DNA from: Patagioenas fasciata
Taxonomy: Eukaryota; Chordata; Aves; Columbiformes; Columbidae
Length of the DNA: 64,000 nt
Assembly: GCF_037038585.1 (NCBI RefSeq)
Contig: NC_092520.1
Location: 116,222,501-116,286,500 of the forward strand
Direction: 5' to 3'
This document shows positions 11,511-21,262 of this stretch, in pieces. Each line of letters begins with the position of its first letter. Position 1 is the first letter of the stretch. Both the position numbers and the translations under genes were made by a program. Below the pieces are notes generated by a model. That model saw nothing but the letters and a program-made list of their open reading frames with translations, made no database searches and had not been told where the DNA came from.

Positions 11511-13234
11511 AATAATGAGCATGCTAGCTATGAAAAAGAAAGGTTTCTAACTGCATGAGGAAAATTAACTCACTTTCAGTCAAATCAACACAGACTCCTA
11601 GAAAGCTTCATCACTTGATAGAATTAACAAAATCTGCAAAGAGTAAATCACTTACTATATTTAGACAATAAACTTACCACTTGCTTGCCAGGATCTGAAG
11701 TGTTTTTCCATCACCTTTAGCTCTCTTCTCAACATAAAAATCTGTGGAGATGATAATGGCAGTAAGTAATGCTGCACAAACAGTGTATCTAGTGGGATCA
11801 TTGAGCTGCTGGGTTTGGGCTGGTTTTTTTGGTTGGTTGGTTGGTTGGTTTTGTTTACCTTTTGTTTGTTTGTTTTGTTTTCTGATTTTTGTACTTTAGG
11901 TGATGGTATCTGCTTGCTGAAGAGATTATGTGTTTATCAGATCATTGAAGTATACACTGAACTTCAGAGAAGGGACCTAATTTCCTTTTGATTGTAGTCA
12001 GTGAAGCTATTTTCTTGTGTCAAAATGAAAATCAATGGGCTCATGCAGCATTACAAATCAATTTCTTCCATTTAGATTACAATGCTTTTATGTGCTTGAT
12101 TGAATGTAAACAGACTTCTCACTCCTCAGAGTATCTTAAAATTCGTCTAAAATTAGGAAGACAAATGTCCATGGATTGTTTTTTGGTGTGTTGTTGTGGT
12201 TTTGTATTGTTTTATTTTTAAATCTGCTGAGTATAGAATGTTTTCTTCTGAAGTTTCAGACTTCTAAAAAGCTGCTTAAGTACAACAACAACAATGACAA
12301 CAAAGACACACACACACAAAAAAACAACTTCAGAACTTAAGGAGGAGAAAGGGGTTATTGCTAAACAAAGTACTTCAGAATTGCCTACTTTACCCTTATA
12401 CAATATTTGTTCATGCTGCATTGGAACAAATTATTTTGACATCTTGTCTTAGAAAAAGTTTCAGTGATAACTATCTTTTCATTAAATATTTAAGAAATAT
12501 GGTATTAGTATGTTGCTATAGAACGTATGAAAACGTTTTGATTAGTTCAACTTACCAGTTAAGAGAAAAGACTAAATATATGTGTAACAATATCACTAAG
12601 TATTTTTAACTGAGATAAATTATGTGAGATTGTCACAGAGCTGAGTGACATTATTATGAATGATATGTAAGAACCAAGGTTATGTCATGAAGTTACATTA
12701 TAAGCTCTTCCACGTCACTTTCCTCTCCTTGACTATGTAACCAAAAGGAATAATAGTTAAAAAAATGATAAAAGAGTCATAATGCAAAACAATAAAAATC
12801 TAGTTATAGTATTCACTGTGTTTTAACAATAATTTTATTTTTGAAAAAGTAAAATTATTTTATATTGGCTCTATTTCTCCTGATTTTTCTCAGAAGTTCT
12901 ACACATCAGGGACAAAATTCTTATGTCCTAAATAGTATGTAAATTATAGCAGCCTGAAAGAGTAACTTCTACAAATTCAGGGGACATTATATTGAAGATA
13001 GAAACTGGCAATAGATACAGAATGAACTGGATCAAACGGATTTTAAAAATGGGGTTTTATTGCTCCAGAAAAGCCGCACCCAAATTCAATACAATTTAAT
13101 CATTCAACACGAAACCTTTTACATCCTTACATGTGCAAGCAGAAGTAGGAGAATGATCTTGGATTCAGTATTTTAGCAAAAAAATAAACTCTACCACAGA
13201 CTGTAACAAAGATTTGGGATCTGCGTATTTAACT
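11511..13234. other. Non-genic DNA with short simple repeats
   Basis: GGTT/TTTG-rich low-complexity sequence lies at about 11822-11880, and CAACAA/CACACA-rich sequence at about 12280-12322. No gene recognised. Confidence 0.55.
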
Positions 13235-14037
13235 GAGAGACAGTCCTTTGATTTTAGGTATAAAAGGCCAATAAAAGCAGCAGAAACAGAGGCAGCTAAC
13301 AGACACATCAGTATGTGGGCATGGAAAGGAGCTGGTTAAACTGCTGCAGGCAGTGCAGGACTGACCAGTATCAGGGATGATGTGCCACAGGGCAACTACC
13401 ACTGCAGCAACTAACCCTGGCACAGCATAACTGCTAGAGAGGGGACAGGGTCACCCAGGCCTGGTGCCACAGGACCATCTGGTGCCTCTTACAGAGCTGA
13501 GGCTGGCAGAGGTGCTGTCCTTGCCTGTGGGAGCCAGATCTGTCAACAAGATAAGGAGTTATAGGAAGAGGCCAACAGATAGCATAGGGTATAGAATCAA
13601 GGGAGATGTAAATGAGACTAACAGGGTGTTCTTTGAGGCCATGCAAAGAGGAGAACTGAACCTCCAGGAGGGACAGGCAAATACATTGTTCACTGAGTGG
13701 CAAACGAAGACTCCTGTGGTGACAAAGTCTGGGAGTTCATGACTTCTGGCTCCAAGAAAACTCTTCACCCATGGATCTTCACCTACAGAATAGACCCTGG
13801 TAGCAGGCGAAGGACAGACAGCATTGCTTGGGGAGCCTGGCTATGTTATGAGGCCAATGGCAGCGCTCAGAGGAATCAATGAGTGATGGCAATGGGTGAC
13901 TGCTTCCTGTGGGGAGGTTCCCATCAACTCACTTGACCTGTTGTTGAGAAGGTTTGCTACTTGCTGGAAACTATGATCATGGATGTTGCTTATCCAGGCT
14001 TCAGACTATCGTCATTGTTACTTTTCCACATGGGTGC
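13235..14037 (+). mobile_element. CR1 LINE, ORF1 part (left piece of a split element)
   Basis: The segment resembles the CR1 5' region and ORF1, whose product carries an SGNH/GDSL-type esterase domain. In one frame the block I motif GDS is seen as GDC (13895-13903). After an in-frame TGA at 13934-13936, the frame continues through KVCYLL to LLFHMG, where it is cut at 14033-14037. The next residues of the family's GTND block lie beyond the inserted LTR at 15705. The catalytic Ser change and the stop show the copy is dead. The left border is approximate: sequence before about 13450 is GC-richer than its surroundings but less certainly CR1. Confidence 0.75.
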
Positions 14038-14662
14038 TGTGGTGGATTAACCTTGGCTGGCTGACAACAAGCTGTTTTCTCCCTCTCAGAAGGACAGAGG
14101 AAGAAAATACAATGAAAAGATAAAGACAGGGAGATTCCTCACAGGCAAACCAGACTCAGCCTTGGGAGAATTAATGTAAGTCATTGCCAGCTAAAAATAA
14201 GAATAGTATAGTGAGAAATAAAATTGACATTAAAAACATCTACCTACCTTCCCTTTTTCCCAGACTCAAAGTTCCTCTTTCATTCACAACTCTTCTACCT
14301 CCACTTCCCTGAGAAGCACAGAGGGAATGGGGTATGCAGTCAGTTCATAACACTTCACCTCTGCTGGTCCTTCTTCCTCCTTCTCTTCACCTACTCCAAT
14401 GTGGGATCCCTCAAATGGGATACATTCCTGTCCTGGTTTTGTTAAAAACCAGTTTCTTTTTTAGTGAATTTGCCTGTCAGCTAAAGCCTTCATGTTAGCT
14501 GCATTTTCCTGGAGAACCCAACACATGTTTTGGTTAAACCTAGCAATGGAATGCAAACTAATTGATAAGCACGGATGGACATCTCGCGAGAGGGGCAACG
14601 AGAAACTGATGTCCGAGAGACTGACCAACGGTGTATAACATTCCATTCACGTGAATACTTCA

Positions 14663-14669
14663 TATAAAA
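14663..14669 (+). promoter_or_regulatory. LTR TATA box
   Basis: TATAAAA lies about 235 bases into the nested LTR, the expected U3 position. It is an inferred proviral core promoter. Confidence 0.6.
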
Positions 14670-14983
14670 GTGGGAGATCACAAGGATCTCATCCCTTTTC
14701 CCTTTTTTTCCCTTTTTTCCTCATGGCTGACATTAGGAGAGGACCTTGCTGGTCGTCCCTGCGAACGGAGGCCTAGTGAGAGACTGAATCCAGCTCCAGT
14801 TGGCTACAGAGTCTAATCCAGGACTTTGGGTGCTGGCTCTGCAGTTGCTGAGACTTACAAGATTGGTTTTGTATATTTTGTATTATCTTCTCTATTCTTA
14901 TTAGTAGCATTAGTAAAACATCTTTAACTTTTCCAACTCTCTTCTCTCTGTCCTTCTTTCCCTCCCGATCGCCTGTCCTGAGT

Positions 14984-15026
14984 GGGAAGGGGGGAGAGGG
15001 AGGGGCAAAAGGGGGAAGTGGCGGGG
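14984..15026 (+). other. G-quadruplex cluster in LTR 3' part
   Basis: Six G-runs of 3-6 bases lie within 43 bases, with mostly short loops, in the U5/R region of the nested LTR. Confidence 0.7.
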
Positions 15027-15704
15027 AGAGGAGGTTAACAATACATCTGCCAGGGTTTGATTGTCACCCCGCAATCTTAACCCTCGACAATTCCTTCAAA
15101 AACTGCTCTAATGTGGGTCTTTCCCACAGGCTACAGTACTTCAACAAGTGTTCCAGTGTGGGTCCTTTCCACTGGGTACAGTCCTTCAGGAACAGACTGC
15201 TCCAGTGTGAGTCTCTCATGGGGTCACAGTTCCCTCCAGAAAACCTGCTTATGCATGTGTTCCTCTCCACAGGCTGTAGCTCCTGCCAGGAGTTGCATTA
15301 GATCTCTATGGGCTGCAATTTCCTTCTAGGCACAGACACCCACTCCACCAGGGCCCTCCTAAATGGTTGTCACACCTTGTTGTTCTACATTGCCTACAGG
15401 GGAATCTCTGCTCTGGCACCTAGGGGACCCCACTTCTCTGACCTTGTACCTGCAGGGTTGTTCTCTCACATTTTCTCACTCCTCTCTCATATATATTGCA
15501 CAGTGTTTTTTACAATTTCTTAAATACGTTATTGTCTCAGAAGTGCCACCAGTGTCTCTGAAAGGCTCAGCTTTGTCCAGTGGAAAGTCTGGTTTGGATC
15601 TGGTTGGTTCTGGCTCTGTCCAACACAGAGGCAGCCTCTGATCTCACAACTGCCATCACTGAAGCACCCCTGCTACCAAAACTTTGTTACAGGAACGCAA
15701 TACA

Positions 15705-16790
15705 GGCACCAATGATACAAATACAGGAGATCTTAAGCATATCAAGCATGTCTACAGGGGTGTGTAGGTGAGGGCCAAGTGCATAGGGGGTAGTCTGCCT
15801 ATGAAAACCTTGGGAATGTGTGGAATGATCATTCACATGAACATCTCTTTACAAGACTAGTGACGTTAACAGGGATTTGACTCTTTTGACAACAGAAACT
15901 TCTCTGACAATCTCTTGCAGAGAAATAAGATCCATCAGAAAGGGGAAGAACTGGACAAACTGCTGAGGAGAGTGTTAACCCTGGAATGAGGTGGGATTGG
16001 GAGAGGACAAACCACAGCCAGTGGAGACGAGTGGGCAGCAAAATGTGAAGGCTGATAGTACTAAGAGACACCTCAGGAAAGATAAAACAAAGTGAAAGGG
16101 GGTCCTCCTCAAGTGCATGTTCATGAATGTGCACAGTTCTGGAAACTATCAGGAGGAACTAGAGTTCCCCTACCACCACATATCTACAAAATTGTTGGAA
16201 TAACTAAGACATGGTGGACCACATGCAATGGACAGGTATCCGCTCTGTAGGACAGACCATCAGAGAAGATGAGGGGGTAAGGATCTTGATCTATGTCTGA
16301 AGGAGTATCTTGGGTGCAGGGAGCTCTTCATTGGAACAGACAACGGGCCAGTGGAGAGCTTGAGGGTCAGGTTAGGAGAGAGGCCGGTGAAGGGAAGGTC
16401 ATGGTAGGAGTGTGTCACGGATCAGGCTGAGGACATGGACAAAGTCTTTAAGAAAACTGAAGGAAGTCTCTGTGTCACAGATTCTGATTCTTATTCTGGA
16501 AAGGCAGCACAGTGTGACACAAGCAGACATCAAGATTTCTGGAGTGTGTCAGGAATAATTTGCTGAAACAGATACTGGATGGGCCAACCAGGTACTGGGG
16601 TTACACACAGATGGATGTACCTTTCACTGACAAGGAACAGTTGGTTAGGCTTATAATCAGCAGCAGCCTTGGCTGTAGTCATCATGAAATGCTGGTGAGA
16701 TCCTGAGGGGAGTGAGAAAGGAGAATAGCAGAGGATATACTCTGGACTTTAGGAGAAGAAATTTGAGCTTGTTTGGGACCTCAATCTGTC
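15705..16790 (+). mobile_element. CR1 LINE, end of ORF1 plus ORF2 endonuclease (right piece)
   Basis: The CR1 frame resumes exactly with GTNDT (15705-15719), the SGNH block broken by the LTR. Further on, the family's terminal DGIH-like block is seen as NKIH near 15921-15937, so the catalytic Asp is lost. From about 16190 the ORF2 APE-type endonuclease is recognisable: GITKTWW (16203-16217 covers TKTWW) where the family has an acidic residue before TWW, and SHHEM (from 16677) where the family has SDHEM. These changes hit expected catalytic positions. Similarity stops at about 16790, before the reverse transcriptase. The element is therefore a 5'-containing fragment whose 3' half is missing. 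Confidence 0.8.
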
Positions 16791-16981
16791 AATATTTGTG
16801 ATTTAAAATTTAAATCAGTTTAGAATAGTGTGAAAGAATAGTTAATTAATTGGATATCTCACAAGACATAAGAAGTTCCAGAGAAGAGCTGAAATGCATT
16901 TTGAAGGAATTCTTAGCAAATGGTTTTCTCCTCAGTTCCAGTTGGTACAGAGAATCATGTCTAAAATAAGAAATACAAACC

Positions 16982-17713
16982 TGACTCTCACCATTTATCA
17001 CAGGGCAACAATAAAATGTGGCAGATGCTCCCTCTTAAACCCCTAGCCTCCCCAAGAAGGAAAGGGAATAGGAGGAAAAGGGAGAGAGACATCCAAGTTT
17101 GGAAGTTAAAAATACTTTACTAATAACACTAATAATAAGAGAAAATAATGCAAACAATATAAAACTAATGCTGAATCTCCCAGTGTAGTGCAGTGGTAGC
17201 CTGCGGCAGGAGCTGGCTTCACTCCAGCAGCTGCAGGGCAGGCACCAGGAAGCCATGGGCCAGACTTAGCAGTAAACAGAAATTGGGTTCAGGGATGCAC
17301 AGACTGGAACTAGGCCTCGGATCACAGACAGAACAGGCAGGGTCCTCTTCAGATGCTGACTACAGACCAAGACAGTGAGACCCTTGTGATCTCCCAGTTT
17401 TACATGGTGTATGACATGAATGGCATGGAATATGTGGTCAGTTTTGGTCACCTCTTTCGTCCATCCCTCCCTGCAAGTACACCCTTCTCACTTATGTGAC
17501 ATACAAAATTTATCAGCAACCTTGGCTGCCATATCAATAAGTATAAACCTGGGCCTTTTCTACATACCATTCCTACTATTATCAGCTCCAGAGTGAGCAC
17601 TGTCTGAAAAGCATGCATCCAACTTCAGCAAAATGCAGTTACTTAGATGAACTTAACTGGAAGGAAAATGCACTAACAGAGAACTGATCTTGTTTTAACC
17701 AGGTTAAGAGTCA
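16982..17713 (-). mobile_element. ERVL-type LTR, diverged, no TSD found
   Basis: On the minus strand it runs from AACCTGGTTAAAACAAGATC through a U3/R region to a pyrimidine-rich U5 and ...ATAAATGGTGAGAG. It resembles other avian LTRs of the TGTCCTGGTT class but lacks the canonical terminal bases. The outermost bases form a perfect inverted repeat, TGACTCT (16982-16988) and AGAGTCA (17707-17713), so the borders given are those. No direct repeat flanks it. The true edges may be 5-10 bases further in. Confidence 0.65.
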
Positions 17714-17817
17714 GTATACCATTCTCTCAGAACATGGATAAAATTCAGCTTTTTCTTAAAAGGGATAACCAGAGCAACTCTCAATTTTGTGATGAGAGGT
17801 CCATCCCTACCAGATCT

Positions 17818-17865
17818 TTATATATATATATATATATATGTATGTACATATATATATATATATAT
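17818..17865. repeat. (TA)n microsatellite with central GTATGTAC
   Basis: Two TA tracts flank a short GTATGTAC core; the whole is nearly self-complementary. Confidence 0.9.
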
Positions 17866-19576
17866 GGAGGCAGCCTGTAGCAACTGTAACAACTTCCTAC
17901 ATATAACTTCGTACAGTATATAGTGCTTTCCCATATTTTTTTTTGTTTTATTGATGCTGAAATGCATTATGGAATTTTCGTGCAAGTGTATATCTATGCA
18001 GGAGACTTTACAGTGAATTTCATTTGCTATAAAGGGGTATGTGGTAACTTAGGCTTAAGGTGAAAAGAGAAACGAAGGAGACACCTTGTGCACAATCACA
18101 TACTCACTTTTATGAAAAGATTCTAATCATTGTCCCAGACAATGTTCTGAGGCAGTTGCTTCTCCGTTTCTTCTTCTGAATGCAATTTGCTCTGTGACAA
18201 AATTAATTAAATTTTCATTGGATTCTGAACCTTCCTGGGGAAAGTGTTGCTTACCTATATTATATAGCAAGTCTGATTAAGAACAGAACCAAATGTCAAA
18301 ATACTTTTACTTTTTTTTTTTTTTTTTTCTGATGGGTGAACAGTAACAATCCAAAAATAATGAAGATTTTGTTCTGTTGTCTGCTTTCCAAATGGGATAA
18401 GTAAAATATTGGATAGAGATAATGCATTTTTTAAATGAGTCAATAGGAAATTGTTACATTATGGAACAGAATGTAGAAAATAGAATCAGTTACACATCAC
18501 TATGTTGTGCATAAAGGTAACTCCAGCTTTTGTTGACTGTGGAAACCAAGACATAGGAAAAATCACTGCTAAATGCAATTTCATGACTGCAATTGTTTTT
18601 GTATTGTGATTCATTCCACTATAAAATTGAAAAAAAAAAAAACTATCACAATCTTCTAAGCTCTGAAAAAGCAGTCAAAAGTGCTTTTTTTCCCCCTTAC
18701 ATCATTGTACTGTCTTAGTTTATAAAACAGTTTTATAAAAGGGGGATGAGACAAACCAGTAAAACACTCATCTTTTTCACTTTGTTCCACCTGTCATGTC
18801 TTCTTCCATTTTTCATCAACAGCCCATTTTTAAAGTCTCATTGTTCTCTCCCTTGCAAGTGATTAGAAATTTCAGTCACCCTCAGATATATGTTAAGAAA
18901 TATGCAAATATAATGAATCCAGATAGTCAGTGAAGCATGATAACCATTCAGTAGATTAACTTTGTTAGCACCCTCCAATGGACAAAGGGATGTTAACTGA
19001 GATGAATTTAAATGGAACAACAGGCTTCGTGGTTTTAGCACATGAGTCTCAGCAGGCTGTGTCACGAATATGTTTCAATGACATATCCCATCAAATTTGA
19101 TCTATAACAGTAACTGTTTAATCTCTTGTCAAGTGCCTGAAATAATTTTTTTCTTCTCAAATGTCTGGTAACATACATTAAAAACTAAGGACAGTAATAG
19201 TAAGCTCCTAGGAAAATGTGATTGGTGAGGAAATCTGAGTCAACCCCAGCCCCCTGTAGTCACAGACACTGTAAAAAAAAAAAAAAAAAAGATGTTTAGT
19301 CCAGAAGGCCTTGTACCATGATCCACAGAATATTTTCCACGCACTATCACAAACTGAAGTTTTATAAGGTGTACTGGAACTCTTACTTGTGACAGAAGAG
19401 AGCATCACATCAAACACACTGCTAATGTCCCAGTTCACTGATATAACAAGTTAAAATTTTTCATATATCATTTGAAATATCTGATTCATAAATAGTAGAG
19501 AAGCACATCTGCACTATCTGAATTATTTTACTAATATGTTTTCCTGATACCATTCTTCCGTAACACAGAAATAAGA
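17866..19576. other. Non-genic AT-rich DNA
   Basis: No gene or transposon recognised. Homopolymers include T18 at 18311-18328 and A18 at 19273-19290. Confidence 0.55.
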
Positions 19577-21262
19577 AATCACAGAATCACAGAATGTTAG
19601 GGATTGGAAGGGATCTCAGTAGATCATCTAGTCCAATCCCCCTGCCGGAGCAGGAACACTTAGATGAGGCTACACAGGAAGGTGTCCAGGTGGGTTTTGA
19701 ATGTCTCCAGAGTAAGAGACTCCACAACCTCCCTGGGCAACCTGTTCCAGTGTTCTGTTACCCTCACTGAGAAGAAGTTTCTTCTCAAATTTAAGTGGAA
19801 TCTCTTGTGTTCCAGTTAGAACCCATCACCCCTTGTCCTATCGTTGGTTGTCATCCTTTATATATGTATAAACATCAATGAGGTCGCCCCTCAGTCTCCT
19901 CATCTCTAAGCTAAAGAGATCCAACTCCCTCAGCCTTTCCTCATATGGGAGATGCTCCACTCTCTTAATCATCTTTGTGGCTCTGCACTGGACTCTCTCC
20001 AGCAGTTCCCTGTCCTTCTTGAACTGAGGGGCCCAGAACTGGACACAATATTCCAGGTGTGGTCTCACCAGGGCAGAGTAGAGGGGAAGGAAAACCTCTC
20101 TCAATCTACTAACCACCTCCCTTCTAATACACCCCAGGATGCCATTGACCTTCCTGGCCACAAGGGCACAGTGCTGGCTCATGGTCATCCTGCTGTTCAC
20201 CGGGACTCCCAGATCCCTTTCCCCTACACTGCTCTCTAATAGGTCATTCCCCAACTTATACTGGAACATGGGGTTGTTCCTACCCAGATGCAAGACTCTA
20301 CAGTTTCCCTTGTTATATTTCATTAAATTTTGATCCGTCCAACTCTCCAGCTTGTCCAGGTCTCACTGGATGGCAGCACGACCTTCTGGCAGGCCAGCCA
20401 CTCCTCCCAGCTTGGTGTCATCAGCAAACTTACTGATAGTACACTCTATTCCCTCATCCAAATCATTGACGAATATATTGAATAATACCGCCCCAGTACT
20501 GATCCTTGAGGCACTTCACTAGATACAGGCCTCCAACTAGACTCTGCCCCACTGACCACAACTCTCTGGCTTCTTTCCTTCAGCCATTTCGCAGTCCACC
20601 TCAGTACCTGATTGTCCAGACCGCACTCCCTCAGTTTAGCTGCGAGGATGCTATGGGAGACTGTGTCAAATGCCTTATTGAGGTCAAGGTAGACCACCCT
20701 CACCCCCCTGCCATCATCTATCCACCTTGTTATGTCCTCATAAAAGTCAATGAGTTTGGTCATGCACGACTTCCCCTTGGTGAAGCCATGTTGACTGCCC
20801 CTAATGACCCTCTTATCCTTGAAATGCCTTGAGATGGCACCAAGTTGTTCCATCAGTTTCCCAGGAATGGAGGTGAGGCTGACCGGTCTATAGTTACCCA
20901 GGTCCTCCTTCTTGCCCTTTTTGAAGACTGGAATGACATTTGCTTTCCTCCAGTCCTCAGGCACCTCTCCCATTTCCCAGGACTTGGCAAAGATGATGGA
21001 GAGCGGTCCAGCAATGACCTCAGCCAGCTCTCTTGGCACCCGTGAGTGCATCCCATCTGGACCCATGGATTTATAGATGTCCAGATTGCCTAATTGCTCC
21101 CTAACCCAGTCCTCATCAACCGAGGCAAACTCCTCCATTTTCCTGACTTCTTCTGGGCCCTCAGCAGTACGGGGCTCCTCAGGACAACCTCCAGCAGAGT
21201 AGACAAAGAAGGCATTCAGTAACTCTGCCTTCTCTGTATCTTCTGTCACCAGACAAGACACG
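19577..21262 (-). mobile_element. CR1 LINE, 5'-truncated 1.7-kb copy with intact 3' tail
   Basis: The plus-strand start (19577-19592) is two copies of AATCACAG, the complement of the CR1 8-bp tail repeat. It is followed by the conserved 3' UTR (gattggaagggatctcagtagatcatctagtcc region). The rest encodes ORF2 from just before the reverse transcriptase to its C-terminus. Homology starts abruptly at about 21262, the usual 5' truncation from incomplete reverse transcription. No TSD was identified, as is common for CR1. It is much better preserved than the other CR1 copies here. Confidence 0.97.
19838..21261 (-). pseudogene. CR1 ORF2 reverse transcriptase fragment, two core lesions
   Basis: ORF2 of CR1 is an endonuclease/reverse transcriptase that primes cDNA synthesis at nicked target DNA. 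Seen here are NYRPVSLTS, YLDLNKAFD (20665-20691, motif A with the first catalytic Asp), VPQGSVLG (ending near 20491) and FADD (20417-20428, motif C with the catalytic Asp pair). The open frame starting at 21261 leaves frame at about 20489, one base short relative to the family, just after VPQGSVLG. The following frame contains FADD and has a TGA at 20363-20365, probably from a CGA codon by CpG decay. It then stays open to a stop at 19838. The endonuclease domain is absent through truncation, so it is non-functional. Confidence 0.92.

Larger units (their letters stand above)
14429..15089 (+). mobile_element. Solo ERVL-type LTR nested inside the older LTR
   Basis: It begins TGTCCTGGTTTTGTTAAAAA and ends ...ACCCTCGACA (661 bp, TG...CA). 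It is bracketed by the perfect 5-bp duplication ATTCC (14424-14428 and 15090-15094). A TATAAAA box lies at 14663-14669, and an AGTAAA, a possible variant polyadenylation signal, lies near 14910. The 3' part is strongly G-rich. The interrupted host LTR resumes immediately after the TSD, so this is the youngest layer of the nest. Confidence 0.93.
14038..15704 (-). mobile_element. GC-rich avian ERV LTR inserted in CR1 and itself split
   Basis: On the minus strand it starts TGTATTGCGTTCCTGTAACA at 15704 and ends GGTTAATCCACCACA at 14038. It is about 1.0 kb once the nested 661-bp LTR and its extra TSD copy are subtracted. The body contains degenerate repeats of a GC-rich unit (tgggctgcagtcc..., ctccagtgtgggtcc...) that are typical of this avian LTR type. 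I believe it is ERVK-like, but the class is an inference. The flanks are GGTGC (14033-14037) and GGCAC (15705-15709), a plausible 5-bp TSD with two transitions. A related copy lies at 39.3 kb. Confidence 0.82.

Noticed and set aside
15829..16134. 101-codon minus-strand frame
   Set aside because: It is antisense to the CR1 ORF1 end and the segment before ORF2, with no independent family match.
19952..21045. Plus-strand open frames over the 20-21 kb region
   Set aside because: They are antisense shadows of the CR1 reverse transcriptase on the minus strand.
13229..21262. One CR1 split by inversion, with the 5' half at 13.2-16.8 kb and the 3' half at 19.6-21.3 kb
   Set aside because: The orientation and order do not fit a twin-priming product. 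The 3' half is much better preserved, so these are separate insertions.
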